A stretch of DNA of 64,000 nt from Winogradskyella pelagia (GTDB taxonomy: Bacteria > Bacteroidota > Bacteroidia > Flavobacteriales > Flavobacteriaceae). The position numbers and the translations under genes were made by a program. Every line of letters begins with the position of its first letter. The first letter of the stretch is position 1. The stretch spans positions 62,001-126,000 of the forward strand of contig NZ_JAGEVF010000004.1 in the NCBI RefSeq assembly GCF_017581965.1. Reading direction: 5' to 3'. The notes beneath the pieces are model-generated. The model searched no databases. It was not told the DNA's origin and worked only from the letters and a program-made list of their open reading frames with translations. Shown piece after piece: positions 17,840-26,491 of this stretch.

Positions 17840-18907
17840 TTATTCATAAATCAATTCAAAATTATTTACCCATAGTTCGCTACCAATGGCACCAGTAAAA
17901 AAGTCTCCCAAGGCACTGGATGAGAATACCACTGTTATATGTGTTGGAGTGTCTTGTGGATTTCCCCAAGATTCATCATCCCTAATATTAGCATATTCAA
18001 ATTCTGGATCTGAAGGTGTGAGTTCACCATATTTTATCTCCACTTCTAGATTGCTAAAATTGTTAACTGTAGTGCCACTTCTAAACCAACCTGTACCAAT
18101 TCTCTCAACGGCATCTCCTTCTCGCTTTTCCAAAAGGACATATATATCACATTGGTCACCTCCTGGCAAAGGGTTTCCATCTTCATCTTCGTAAGACGGT
18201 CCAGGTGTATATAAATAATCAAGGCTGAATGCACTCGGCCTACCATTAAAAGGTGTCCCAAAATTAATGTTTGATCTAGGATCTACCGGATTTGGAAAAC
18301 CTTCTGTAAAACTTCCAGTAAATAAAGTCGCCGCTGCCATTCTAACCAAAAGTGGTGCCTCTACACTAGTTAATCGGGCGGCAAAATCTCCACCCCCTAG
18401 GTCTTCAGGATTGGTGTTGGCATCACCAGCAATAGCTAAAGCTCTATTTGCCGTTCCCCAAACGGTGTTGTCAGCGTCTTGTCCGGGTTGTTGGTAGTCA
18501 CTTACATTATACCAGAGGTCAAAACTACTATTCGGTAACTGTGGGTTTGGAAGTGCCGCTACTGCATTTATAGTCCATTGAGCTGTTGAATTATCTTCTG
18601 CCGTAACAGTATAAATCACAGGTTCTGAAAAGTCTTGAACGTCATTAACGGTCGGTGAAATGCTAGCGAGATTGGATATTTCAATTCGTGATGGTGTAAT
18701 ACTACTAAGGTTAGCTTCTTCACTCATGGGTATAATTACCGTTCTTTCGTCGCTATTAATTGTTGTGACTCCCGCCTGTCCGGGTAAGTCAAACGCTTTT
18801 ATTTCCTTAAAACTAGATAGCCCAAACTCATCGTCAGAAATACAGCTATTGAAGCCGATTAGTGAGACAAGAAGCACAACTAAAAATGGATGTTTTTTAA
18901 ATGTCAT
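17840..18907 (-). CDS. PCMD-domain lipoprotein with N-terminal Ig-like (DUF5018-type) domain
   Basis: The 355-residue protein has a lipobox GFNSC (Cys22). Residues 30-115 look like the DUF5018-type Ig-like unit (IKAFDLPGQAGVTTINSDERTVIIPM, then VIYTVTAEDNSTAQWTINA). Residues 120-355 fit the putative carbohydrate metabolism (PCMD) domain: NSSFDLWYN near 126, GGDFAARLTS near 172, a GRPSAFSLDYLYTPG segment, and a final ITVVFSSSALGDFFTGAIGSELWVNNFEL. PCMD proteins are surface glycan-related lipoproteins of Bacteroidota with no proven enzyme activity. Confidence 0.85.
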   Translation of the reverse strand: MTFKKHPFLVVLLVSLIGFNSCISDDEFGLSSFKEIKAFDLPGQAGVTTINSDERTVIIPMSEEANLSSITPSRIEISNLASISPTVNDVQDFSEPVIYTVTAEDNSTAQWTINAVAALPNPQLPNSSFDLWYNVSDYQQPGQDADNTVWGTANRALAIAGDANTNPEDLGGGDFAARLTSVEAPLLVRMAAATLFTGSFTEGFPNPVDPRSNINFGTPFNGRPSAFSLDYLYTPGPSYEDEDGNPLPGGDQCDIYVLLEKREGDAVERIGTGWFRSGTTVNNFSNLEVEIKYGELTPSDPEFEYANIRDDESWGNPQDTPTHITVVFSSSALGDFFTGAIGSELWVNNFELIYE

Positions 18908-18958
18908 AATTTTTTATTTAATCATCTTAATTCATTGTAACTGTGAGTTTATTATTTA

Positions 18959-19675
18959 TTAAAAATAATAAGCCACACCAAGGTTTAAGGCTAGTAGGTT
19001 TAACTGTAAATCTATGCTGGTAGTTTCCACACGTTGTTTGTTGGCTTCATTATTATTTAGAACCTCTTCTTCAACTCGTGTTTTTAGCCCTGCAATATTA
19101 ACCGTTGTCTCAAAGGCCCAATTCCTGGTAAAAAACAAGGCCACACCAGGGCTGACTCCAAGATTAAACTCAAAAAAATCACCATTAATTTTATCTATGT
19201 CGTCCACTCTAAATATACGCTCCAAGGATTCCCCAAAGGTGAAACCGAGCTCGGTCTGTACTATAATTTGTAGTTTACCCTTTCCAATAGGAATGTACTG
19301 ACGTATGTTAGGCGCAATAGACAACCCTTCCTGTAAGCGTTTTGAAGTAATTTCTTGATCATTTTCATCTAAGAAGGTTATATCTTCTTTTTGCCGACCG
19401 TATCCCAATGACAATCCTATTGTGAAATTATCTTTAATGGCATAACCACCATTTCCTACAATTCTGTAATTTAAACGGTCTTGGTTTACGACCTGTCTGA
19501 GGAGTTGATCTTCATTTTCAGCTTTACGCTGATCTAATGAAAAGGTGAGTGCACTATAATACCGTCCTTTTTTTATCCCGTATTCTTCTTGGTTATCATC
19601 AAGATTTTGCGCATTACCCTGTAGTCCTAACAGAACAGTTAATCCGAGAGCTAATAATTTAAATAATATTCTCAT
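18959..19675 (-). CDS. Outer-membrane beta-barrel protein
   Basis: The 238-residue protein has a signal peptide (about 1-22, ending LQGNAQ) and alternating strand patterns to the end, finishing with the aromatic terminus GVAYYF expected of a barrel recognised by BAM. Segments such as FTIGLSLGYGRQK and WAFETTVNIAG are typical small-barrel strands. The specific function cannot be read. It lies 30 bp after the SDR gene on the same strand and could be the last gene of the 24.3-18.9 kb cluster. Confidence 0.8.
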   Translation of the reverse strand: MRILFKLLALGLTVLLGLQGNAQNLDDNQEEYGIKKGRYYSALTFSLDQRKAENEDQLLRQVVNQDRLNYRIVGNGGYAIKDNFTIGLSLGYGRQKEDITFLDENDQEITSKRLQEGLSIAPNIRQYIPIGKGKLQIIVQTELGFTFGESLERIFRVDDIDKINGDFFEFNLGVSPGVALFFTRNWAFETTVNIAGLKTRVEEEVLNNNEANKQRVETTSIDLQLNLLALNLGVAYYF

Positions 19676-19705
19676 TGGTTACTCAATGTGTTATTAATAT
19701 AATGA

Positions 19706-20482
19706 TTAATCTAAAGTTTGAATGCCGCCACCATTGACAAACAAGACCTGACCACTTACCCACTCAGATACCGGAGCTGCAAAGTACAATACGGCACCTG
19801 CAATATCTTCAACTTCACCAAGCCTTTTTATTGGAGTGCCCTGAAGCATTTTTCTTTCTATTTCTGGCGTAAGAACCTTAGCTAGAGCTGAGGTTTTTGT
19901 TGCTCCTGGACCTACACAATTCAGTCGTATACCAAAAGGACCATAATCATGTGCCAAGTTTGCTGACATATGAATTAAAGCTGCCTTTGAGCTTGCATAA
20001 GCACTCATATTAGGGCTTTTATTGATTGATGCCATAGATGTAATATTAATAATGGAACCATATCCAGCTGCCTTCATATGCGGTGCGCACAATTGAGATA
20101 AACGCCAAGCACTGAACAAATTAAGCTCAAAGACCCATTTAAAGTGGTCTACATCAATATTAAAGGGATTTTCTCGGCCACCTCCGCCGCCGCCAGCATT
20201 GTTGACCAAGATTTCAATACTTCCAAACTGGTCTATAGCAGTATGAACTAGGTCTACTAAGTCTTGGTCTTTGGTAACATTGCAGGTAACAGCAGTTGCT
20301 TTTCCACCCCTGCTATTAATTTCATTGGAAACCTTTTCTGCATCTTCCATTTTCAGGTCTGATACGACAACATTAGCACCAAATTCAGCAAGGGTTTCAC
20401 AGCAGCTTTTTCCAATACCATTACCTCCTCCTGTAACTATTGCCGTTTTATTTTTTAGATCAAAAAAATCTGCTGGATTCAT
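19706..20482 (-). CDS. SDR-family NAD(P)-dependent oxidoreductase
   Basis: The 258-residue classical short-chain dehydrogenase has the cofactor motif TGGGNGIG (17-24), the NNAG motif (94-97), and the catalytic S149, Y162 and K166 (YASSK). An acidic residue after strand 2 (SD at 41-42) suggests NAD rather than NADP. It resembles 7-alpha-hydroxysteroid or 3-oxoacyl dehydrogenase-like SDRs, but the substrate cannot be assigned. It is in line with the serine hydrolase (27 bp gap) and cupin genes, so it may oxidise or reduce a product of that pathway. Confidence 0.93.
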   Translation of the reverse strand: MNPADFFDLKNKTAIVTGGGNGIGKSCCETLAEFGANVVVSDLKMEDAEKVSNEINSRGGKATAVTCNVTKDQDLVDLVHTAIDQFGSIEILVNNAGGGGGGRENPFNIDVDHFKWVFELNLFSAWRLSQLCAPHMKAAGYGSIINITSMASINKSPNMSAYASSKAALIHMSANLAHDYGPFGIRLNCVGPGATKTSALAKVLTPEIERKMLQGTPIKRLGEVEDIAGAVLYFAAPVSEWVSGQVLFVNGGGIQTLD

Positions 20483-20509
20483 GTATTTTTTATTAATACG
20501 TTCTATCTG

Positions 20510-21805
20510 CTATTTAGACAAGAGATATTTAGCCACTGCGTGATAAGCCGGCAAAGACGTTGGGTCTATGTAGGCATTTTTGGCCTCTGGGTGTGAAGCG
20601 AACCTTACAATTACCATTTCAGCTGTTGGGTCAATATATATGGTTTGCCCATGAACACCGCGTGCTGCAAAAGCGCCGTGTTCGTTATGCGTATGCCACC
20701 ACATATTGCGATAACTCCATCCCTTTAAACTACCATATACTGATTTACTGAATTTTTCCTTATCGCCACCTTTCATAATATCTTCTATTAATGCGATAGG
20801 TAATATTTGCTTTTTGTTGAACTTCCCTTTGTTACGTACCATTTCACCGAACATAGCCATATCTCTCATATTGGCACTAAAACCACCTCCTGCAAAGGCT
20901 ATTCCTGCACCGTCAATCTGAAAATAGCCATCGACGTGTGTTCCAAGTGGTTTCCAAATGCGCTCTGAAAGTAATTGAGGTATACTTTTACCTGTTACTC
21001 TAGATACAATCCAGCCCATAGCATCAGTATTTATCGTCTTATAACCAAACACCTCGCCATGCACGCCTTCCTTTTGGACGGTAGCTAAATATTCATAATA
21101 ATTAGAGGGTCCGTTTTCAATTTTTGAAAATGGATTGCCTGCAGCTGTAAATGCCCAGATCTCTGCTTTTGGGTTAGAATAATCTTCACTGTATTTTAAA
21201 CCTGTAGTCATATCTAAAATCTGGCGAATCGTTGCATTTGCAAACGCAGATCCTTTAAGTTCCGGTATGTAGTATTCGGCTGTTTTATTTTCATCCAAAA
21301 CACCTTCAGCTACTAACAACCCACCAAGAGTACCTGTAAATGTTTTACTTACAGACATGGCTGCGTGAACACCATCTGGCTTCAATGCACCAAAATAGTA
21401 TTCATAAACAATCTTGCCTTTATGTAAAATGAGCATGCCATCAGTGTAGTTCTTGTCTAAGGATTCTCGCCATGTCATAGTTTCCGAACTATTAGTTGGT
21501 GTAAACCTAACATTGTCAATGTCCTCATCTAACCTTACCTTAAACTTATACCCTTTGCCCGAATGTGATTTAACCACAGTGGTTGGCATAAACTGACGCA
21601 TATGGCAAACGCTATAGCGCAGTGCCGGAAACTGAAAAAAACTACCATCTATTGCAGAAATTATTTTGTCTTTAGTTGGAGGAAAGCCTTGCATCCATGC
21701 AAGTTTATTAGGGTCCGAGGCCTTACTATCTAAAATGTCTTGAGCATTTGTATGGATCTGACTCATTATCAAAATAAAGATTAAGAAAAGAACATATTTT
21801 TGCAT
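20510..21805 (-). CDS. Secreted serine hydrolase, 6-aminohexanoate-oligomer hydrolase (NylB)-like class C beta-lactamase fold
   Basis: A signal peptide (about 1-22) precedes a serine beta-lactamase-like domain. The SxxK motif is SVSK at 151-154 (Ser151 nucleophile, Lys154 base), and an NTDAMGWIVSRVTG segment near 250 aligns with the NylB motif region; a Tyr three residues before that Asn can supply the second catalytic group. From remembered NylB sequence the match extends over YTDGMLILHKG and LDENKTAEYYIPEL. Known relatives cleave amides or esters rather than beta-lactams, so resistance should not be assumed. It sits between the SDR and cupin genes (15 bp to the latter). Confidence 0.88.
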   Translation of the reverse strand: MQKYVLFLIFILIMSQIHTNAQDILDSKASDPNKLAWMQGFPPTKDKIISAIDGSFFQFPALRYSVCHMRQFMPTTVVKSHSGKGYKFKVRLDEDIDNVRFTPTNSSETMTWRESLDKNYTDGMLILHKGKIVYEYYFGALKPDGVHAAMSVSKTFTGTLGGLLVAEGVLDENKTAEYYIPELKGSAFANATIRQILDMTTGLKYSEDYSNPKAEIWAFTAAGNPFSKIENGPSNYYEYLATVQKEGVHGEVFGYKTINTDAMGWIVSRVTGKSIPQLLSERIWKPLGTHVDGYFQIDGAGIAFAGGGFSANMRDMAMFGEMVRNKGKFNKKQILPIALIEDIMKGGDKEKFSKSVYGSLKGWSYRNMWWHTHNEHGAFAARGVHGQTIYIDPTAEMVIVRFASHPEAKNAYIDPTSLPAYHAVAKYLLSK

Positions 21806-21820
21806 AACAACTTGTCTTAC

Positions 21821-23083
21821 TTAATATTTTAATTTAGTTAATTGGCACTGGATTTTTTTTCCTCTCACAGCCGGTGTATTGGGTTTATCAGCACATTCAC
21901 AAAGTTTAGTCGTTCCGTAATCATTAGCACGCTCGTGTGCATCTGACCTCGCCCAAACCGTTACGAGCGCACTCTCTTCAGGACTACTTTCACAATCCCC
22001 ATCAACCTCGAAGGCATGAATAGTATTCTCGTGAAAATATACCAATGGGTCCCTGTCGTATGCTGAACTTGCCCACATGGCGTGCTCATTGGGTGCGCTG
22101 GCATCGAATTGAATAACACGTTCGTTTTGTGATTCAGAAACAGTAGTAACATGCTTGTTATTTTCCCTTACAGCAAAAGTTTTAAACTGGTTAACACAAG
22201 CTGGCTTACGCATGGTATAATACAATTCTGAGATCGCATGATTGTGGTACGGATATAAGGTATTCACGGATTGTACTACCATACCCACTTCTGCTCCAAC
22301 TTTCTCGCCATTAATTTCATCGATGCGCAATAATCCCCAGTGCCCAAGAATTTCAGCATAGGCGTAACCGCCTCTGACATTATCAAAATTGCGTTTATTG
22401 CGTTCACTTTCCTCAGCATACATAGGGAACCAACCTACAGATGCCCAAAGGTTTGGTAGTGACCTAGCGCTGACATCATAAGGGAAGTTTGGGGGTGTTT
22501 TTACAGCATCAGCAGTAACCATCTCATAAAAATTATCTGTAAATGTTTTGCCATAAGCCTTTACCTCTGCATCTGTAACCTTAGTTTCAAAAAAATCTTT
22601 GAATGTAGTTCGCTTTAGCCATTGTGCCACCTCAGATTTAGCCTCCAGTTCACCGCCCGGACTGTAAATCCAATCGACATCCTCCCGAGCTGCAAAACAC
22701 CTTTTAGCCTCATCTGGATTAGCAAGAATTTGATAAATATGTTTTACTAAAAGCTGCATGTCCCGGCGATCCATGACGCACATTTTCTTAAATCCATCTA
22801 CTGTTTCGTAAGTCGCTTCATCAGAATTAATGCACTTACTGCCTTCTGGAGAAGTTGTTAAAGCAACGGCATAAGCCTCTAGGTATTTTAGGGATTCCTC
22901 CCATAATATATCGATATACCGCTGTTCGTTTTTGCTGTACTTCACCTTTTTTTCAAGGCATTTGCAATCTACATTTTTTAAATCTTCAGGATTTATGAAA
23001 TCTGGTACATCCTGGGCATAAGTGGACGTTATTAATACTGCCATTAATACCGTAGTGAGTGTTTTAATTGTATTGGTTGTCAT
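21821..23083 (-). CDS. Secreted cupin protein resembling DMSP lyases (DddL/DddQ/DddW type)
   Basis: The 420-residue protein has a signal peptide (about 1-23, ending STYAQ). The N-terminal 220 residues are mainly helical with a CKC pair (40-42). The C-terminal cupin has GGYAYAEILG (238-247), the metal motif HNHAISELYY (H280, H282, E286, Y288/Y289) and a second-motif histidine (H356 in ENTIHAFE). The H-x-H-x3-E...H pattern and the YAYAEILG lead-in match cupin DMSP lyases, which release dimethyl sulfide and acrylate. Those are mostly cytoplasmic and shorter, so export and the extra N-terminal domain are unusual. The substrate is therefore an inference. The next gene upstream in the direction of transcription encodes a porin-like barrel. 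Confidence 0.75.
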   Translation of the reverse strand: MTTNTIKTLTTVLMAVLITSTYAQDVPDFINPEDLKNVDCKCLEKKVKYSKNEQRYIDILWEESLKYLEAYAVALTTSPEGSKCINSDEATYETVDGFKKMCVMDRRDMQLLVKHIYQILANPDEAKRCFAAREDVDWIYSPGGELEAKSEVAQWLKRTTFKDFFETKVTDAEVKAYGKTFTDNFYEMVTADAVKTPPNFPYDVSARSLPNLWASVGWFPMYAEESERNKRNFDNVRGGYAYAEILGHWGLLRIDEINGEKVGAEVGMVVQSVNTLYPYHNHAISELYYTMRKPACVNQFKTFAVRENNKHVTTVSESQNERVIQFDASAPNEHAMWASSAYDRDPLVYFHENTIHAFEVDGDCESSPEESALVTVWARSDAHERANDYGTTKLCECADKPNTPAVRGKKIQCQLTKLKY

Positions 23084-23100
23084 GTTAAATTAGTTTTTTA

Positions 23101-24306
23101 TTAGAAATACCACTGAATAGAGAAATTGTACCTAAACTCCCAATCATCGGGATTAATAGAACCTGCTCCTAATCCACTATTGGTCTGAGAATCGTTAAAC
23201 CACCATGCATTTTGAGCAGCCATAAAATCGAACCATAAATAAAATGGTCCTGCTTGCAGTACTGCGCCTGGATTAAAAAGTTTAGAGTCCTTGAAGGAAT
23301 TTTCATCTTTCCAAACATGACTATATTCTATATAAGCATTAAACTTATCAAATAGCCACCAGTCTATATCCCATAACCGTCTAACACCTCCCACAAAGGT
23401 GGTGGCTTTAGCCGCCACTAAACGTTGGTCTGAAAAGAAACCCATTAGCACCGTATTCTCATCGACACCAGCAGGGTTTTTCAAATTATACTCATAACGT
23501 GTTCCCTGAGCATAAAAATTCCAGTTGTTATAATACCCAACATAATGTAAAGCAGCAGCCCAACGATCACCGTCATCCTCTACAAGCTGGTTTTTTATTT
23601 GTCCGATTTCTCCAGAGAAACCAAACTCAGTGGTTTTATCTGAGCCATAACCAAATGTATAAGCCAGTCTTAAATTGAATTGATTACGCTCAAAGTTTTG
23701 TTGGTCTCCACTTACAATTAAGTCTGGAGCCCAGCGATTAGTGGCCGTTGGGTCATTGTACTCCTCGTTACGGTAATATGCCAATTGAAAATCTAAACCG
23801 TTTTTATTATAGATATAATGCAACCCTGCATCATGATCGGCTTCTAATCCGAGATAATAATTTAACGAATACCAAAAGCTCGAAGAAATTGAAGGCATTG
23901 CTCCAAACGGACTTTGTGTAATTCCATATCGTATCTCATTGTGTTCATCTATCTCCAAACCAAACCACATATGGTGCAAAGCGAACTGGTAGCTCCACCA
24001 ACGCGCCTGTGCAGAAAATGTAAGTTTAGACTCATTTGCCAGTCCATGTTCACCTGAAACCGATATTCTAAATTGATCGAAATAGAACCCTCTTTGATTG
24101 GCATTATTGTCTTGCTGCCAGTCTTGAAAAGCAGATCGCATCCAAAGGGCACCGCCCAAAGAAAAACTAGTTTTTGGACTTACATTAATTTCTATCCCTT
24201 GACCCGGAATTGTGTCATTAGGACTAAGGATATTTTTTTCTTGAGCGTTTAGGAATGTTGTTGCGAATAGGAGCGCAATAACAGAAAATGAGGTTAGGGT
24301 TTTCAT
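23101..24306 (-). CDS. Porin-like outer-membrane beta-barrel protein
   Basis: The 401-residue protein has a signal peptide (about 1-21, ending TFLNAQ), a short N-terminal linker and then about sixteen alternating strand patterns rich in Trp/Tyr/Phe, ending in FSIQWYF with a terminal aromatic. The region FYFDQFRISVSGEHGLANESKL and the GITQSPFGAMPS segment recall phosphate-selective porin-like or DUF-type barrels in Bacteroidota. It is first in a minus-strand run with the cupin (17 bp gap), hydrolase and SDR genes and may admit their substrate. The A-tract before the start is compatible with a promoter region. Confidence 0.82.
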   Translation of the reverse strand: MKTLTSFSVIALLFATTFLNAQEKNILSPNDTIPGQGIEINVSPKTSFSLGGALWMRSAFQDWQQDNNANQRGFYFDQFRISVSGEHGLANESKLTFSAQARWWSYQFALHHMWFGLEIDEHNEIRYGITQSPFGAMPSISSSFWYSLNYYLGLEADHDAGLHYIYNKNGLDFQLAYYRNEEYNDPTATNRWAPDLIVSGDQQNFERNQFNLRLAYTFGYGSDKTTEFGFSGEIGQIKNQLVEDDGDRWAAALHYVGYYNNWNFYAQGTRYEYNLKNPAGVDENTVLMGFFSDQRLVAAKATTFVGGVRRLWDIDWWLFDKFNAYIEYSHVWKDENSFKDSKLFNPGAVLQAGPFYLWFDFMAAQNAWWFNDSQTNSGLGAGSINPDDWEFRYNFSIQWYF

Positions 24307-24669
24307 TTGCGGTAATTTTGTTTAGTAGCCACCTTAAAATTATTAAACAAAACCAAAAAAAAAAAAATAATTCCTACTTTTTAGATTGAATTATTGAGAA
24401 TTTGACAATTTACTATTGTAACTATGAGTCTTTTGTTCTTTATATTGTATGCTTTACTCTAGGTGATAATTACTTGAGATGAAATCCATATTTTGCAAGG
24501 TATTATTTGAAAAAGTCTATTTAAAAATTGAATCACGTTGGAAGGGTTTAGATAGCATCTTACCCAACTAAATTAAGAATAAATCAACTTAAAATAAAAT
24601 ATAAGCATGTCTTGTCCTTATTATCAACTCATAACTATATATGCTATTAAACTAAAGTCTTAATTGAGT
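24307..24669. other. Intergenic region, no gene seen
   Basis: This 363-bp AT-rich stretch separates the porin-like gene from the sulfide gene cluster. It has a 13-base A-tract near 24356-24368, just upstream of the porin-like gene. No convincing reading frame, terminator or operator dyad was found; a lone TTGTAAC half-site near 24416 lacks its partner. Confidence 0.5.
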
Positions 24670-25932
24670 TTAAACCTCTTTACCCTTCATCATCTTATTC
24701 CAATATAAATACGGTAATCCGTATTTTTTCAGCATCCAAAGTCTCCAATGTTCTTTTTCACTATTAAAAACCAACATCTGCTTTAGCTTTGGATCTGGAA
24801 TAAAATTGCTGTCGTAATCAAATTCTGCGAGTATCATTTTACCATAACCCGTTACCAAAGGACAAGATGAATAACCGTTGTAAGATTTATCTCCTTTTTT
24901 ACTGTAGGCAATGAGGTTCAATATATTATCTGACACCACAGGAACTTGTTTCCGGATTGCTGCTCCAGTTTTTGCCGTTGGCAAAGCTGCCACATCACCT
25001 AAACCAAAAATATTTGGGTATTTGTTATGCTGCAAGGTATGTTTATCTACATCTAGCCAACCTGCTTCATTGACCAAAACAGAGTTCTTGACAAATTTTG
25101 GTGCCGTCTGTGGTGGTGCCAAATGCAGCATATCAAAAGGCATTTCAATTATAGACTCACCAGACATAATTTCCCGTAATTCATTATCTTCATTGATAAC
25201 ACATTTGTTCTCTCCGGTACCTACGCCTCTAAAAGTAACTATTTGATTTTCGCTGTCAATTTTAATAGGCGCGTAAAATGGTTTGAAATGGATACCATAT
25301 TTACTGATCACCTGCATTAGACTTTCCCTAATTTCCTTAACCCCAAAAATAACAGAGCCTGGTGTAGCAAAAACAATATTGCTCTTATGTTTTAATCCAT
25401 TTTTCTTAAAGTAATCTGCCGCTAAATAAGCAATTTTTTGGGGTGCTCCACCACATTTAATCGGTGTTGTAGGCTGGGTAAATACGGCATTTCCCCCTTT
25501 AAAATTTTTAAGGACCTCCCATGTATGCTTAGGATTTGTGTAATTACTACAAACCACATCTTTTCCTAAAGACTCCGTTAAACCTTCAATGAGCGTTGTA
25601 TCCATTACCAAGCCGGGAGAAACAACTAAATAATCGTAGGTCATATTACCACTCTCCTTGGTAGAAACGGTATTAGAATCTGGCATAAATCCAGTGGCGT
25701 AATCTTTTATCCAATCGACTTGTTTTGGCATTACTGATGCCATTGACTTTCTGGTTTTTTCATAGTCATAAGTTCCTGCTCCAACTAAGGTCCAAGCGGG
25801 CTGGTAATAGTGCCATTCTGCAGGTTCGATAATGGCGATGTCTAAAGTCTTGTCTTTGGCTAAAAGGTTGGCAGCTGTCATAATACCACCTGATCCACCT
25901 CCAATAACCAGAATTTGATAGTGTGATTTCAT
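24670..25932 (-). CDS. sqr: Sulfide:quinone oxidoreductase (SQR-like flavoprotein)
   Basis: The 420-residue FAD enzyme has the dinucleotide motif GGGSGG (11-16), the YDYLVVSPGL segment near 99-108, and GLGDVAALP (309-317). It carries the redox cysteine pair expected for this type, C160 in IKCGGAPQK and C356 in YSSCPLVTGYGKM, plus C128. SQR oxidises sulfide to polysulfide or persulfide and passes electrons to quinone at the membrane. The pattern is closest to the mitochondrial-type SQR. A TGTAAC-N4-GTTACA dyad lies 64-79 bp before the start. Confidence 0.9.
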   Translation of the reverse strand: MKSHYQILVIGGGSGGIMTAANLLAKDKTLDIAIIEPAEWHYYQPAWTLVGAGTYDYEKTRKSMASVMPKQVDWIKDYATGFMPDSNTVSTKESGNMTYDYLVVSPGLVMDTTLIEGLTESLGKDVVCSNYTNPKHTWEVLKNFKGGNAVFTQPTTPIKCGGAPQKIAYLAADYFKKNGLKHKSNIVFATPGSVIFGVKEIRESLMQVISKYGIHFKPFYAPIKIDSENQIVTFRGVGTGENKCVINEDNELREIMSGESIIEMPFDMLHLAPPQTAPKFVKNSVLVNEAGWLDVDKHTLQHNKYPNIFGLGDVAALPTAKTGAAIRKQVPVVSDNILNLIAYSKKGDKSYNGYSSCPLVTGYGKMILAEFDYDSNFIPDPKLKQMLVFNSEKEHWRLWMLKKYGLPYLYWNKMMKGKEV

Positions 25933-25995
25933 ATTTGATTATAGATTGTTAGTTAGTTTTTACCTTATCAAGTTATAGTCTTAAAAATGAAAAAC

Positions 25996-26011
25996 TGTAA
26001 CTATTGTTACA
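25996..26011 (-). promoter_or_regulatory. CRP/FNR-type dyad upstream of SQR
   Basis: TGTAAC-TATT-GTTACA is a perfect 6-4-6 inverted repeat centred about 71 bp before the SQR start codon. Near-identical dyads precede two other genes of this cluster, so a shared regulator is inferred. Confidence 0.75.
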
Positions 26012-26046
26012 TTTAGACCTATTGAGCAGCGAAACCATCGCTTCCG

Positions 26047-26388
26047 CTATTTGTAATTTAAAATACCACCCTTTAAATCGTAAATTTCTGTAAAGCCAAT
26101 GTTTTCTAATTTTTTAGCGGTTTGTCTACTGCGGTTACCGCTCCTGCAATAGAGATAAATGGGTTTAGCCATATCTAATTTATTGAACTCGACGTTAAAT
26201 TTACCTGAGAAAAAATCTATGTTTTGAGCATTTTTAATATGTCCGCTTTTATACTCTGAAGGTGTTCTAACATCGACTATTTGAATGTCTCCTTGATTTA
26301 CTTTTTCTCTAAACTCCTCAGGAGATAATAATGTAATAGCCGTACTTTTAGATTTTTTAGGTCCAAATAATGATGAAAAAAATGACAT
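26047..26388 (-). CDS. Single-domain rhodanese (sulfurtransferase)
   Basis: The 113-residue protein is one rhodanese domain with the active-site loop CRSGNRS (catalytic Cys81), the QIVDVRTPSEY segment and GHIKNAQNIDFFS. Rhodaneses move sulfane sulfur between thiols. I chose the ATG at 26388 (MSFFSSLFGPKKSK) because an upstream in-frame ATG at 26442 would add 18 poorly conserved residues that overlap a terminator hairpin. It belongs to the sulfide/persulfide cluster. Confidence 0.9.
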   Translation of the reverse strand: MSFFSSLFGPKKSKSTAITLLSPEEFREKVNQGDIQIVDVRTPSEYKSGHIKNAQNIDFFSGKFNVEFNKLDMAKPIYLYCRSGNRSRQTAKKLENIGFTEIYDLKGGILNYK

Positions 26389-26430
26389 AATAAATGATGC
26401 GTATAAAGTGTTAATTTTTAAAGAATTGGT

Positions 26431-26470
26431 CAAAAAAAGCATGTACTACCACCACCGTAACACATGCTTT
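26431..26470 (-). terminator. Probable terminator after the persulfide dioxygenase-rhodanese gene
   Basis: A 9-bp perfect stem (AAAGCATGT at 26436-26444 with ACATGCTTT at 26462-26470) has a 17-base loop and is followed on the minus strand by a run of T. Confidence 0.6.
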
Positions 26471-26491
26471 ATTATAATTACAACCTGTTTT

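Noticed and set aside
20510-21805. Beta-lactamase resistance gene
   Set aside because: The fold is related, but the sequence matches NylB-like hydrolases better than true beta-lactamases; resistance cannot be inferred.
24410-24425. TTGTAACT half-site upstream of the porin-like gene
   Set aside because: Only one half of the dyad is present, so it was not added to the sulfide operators.
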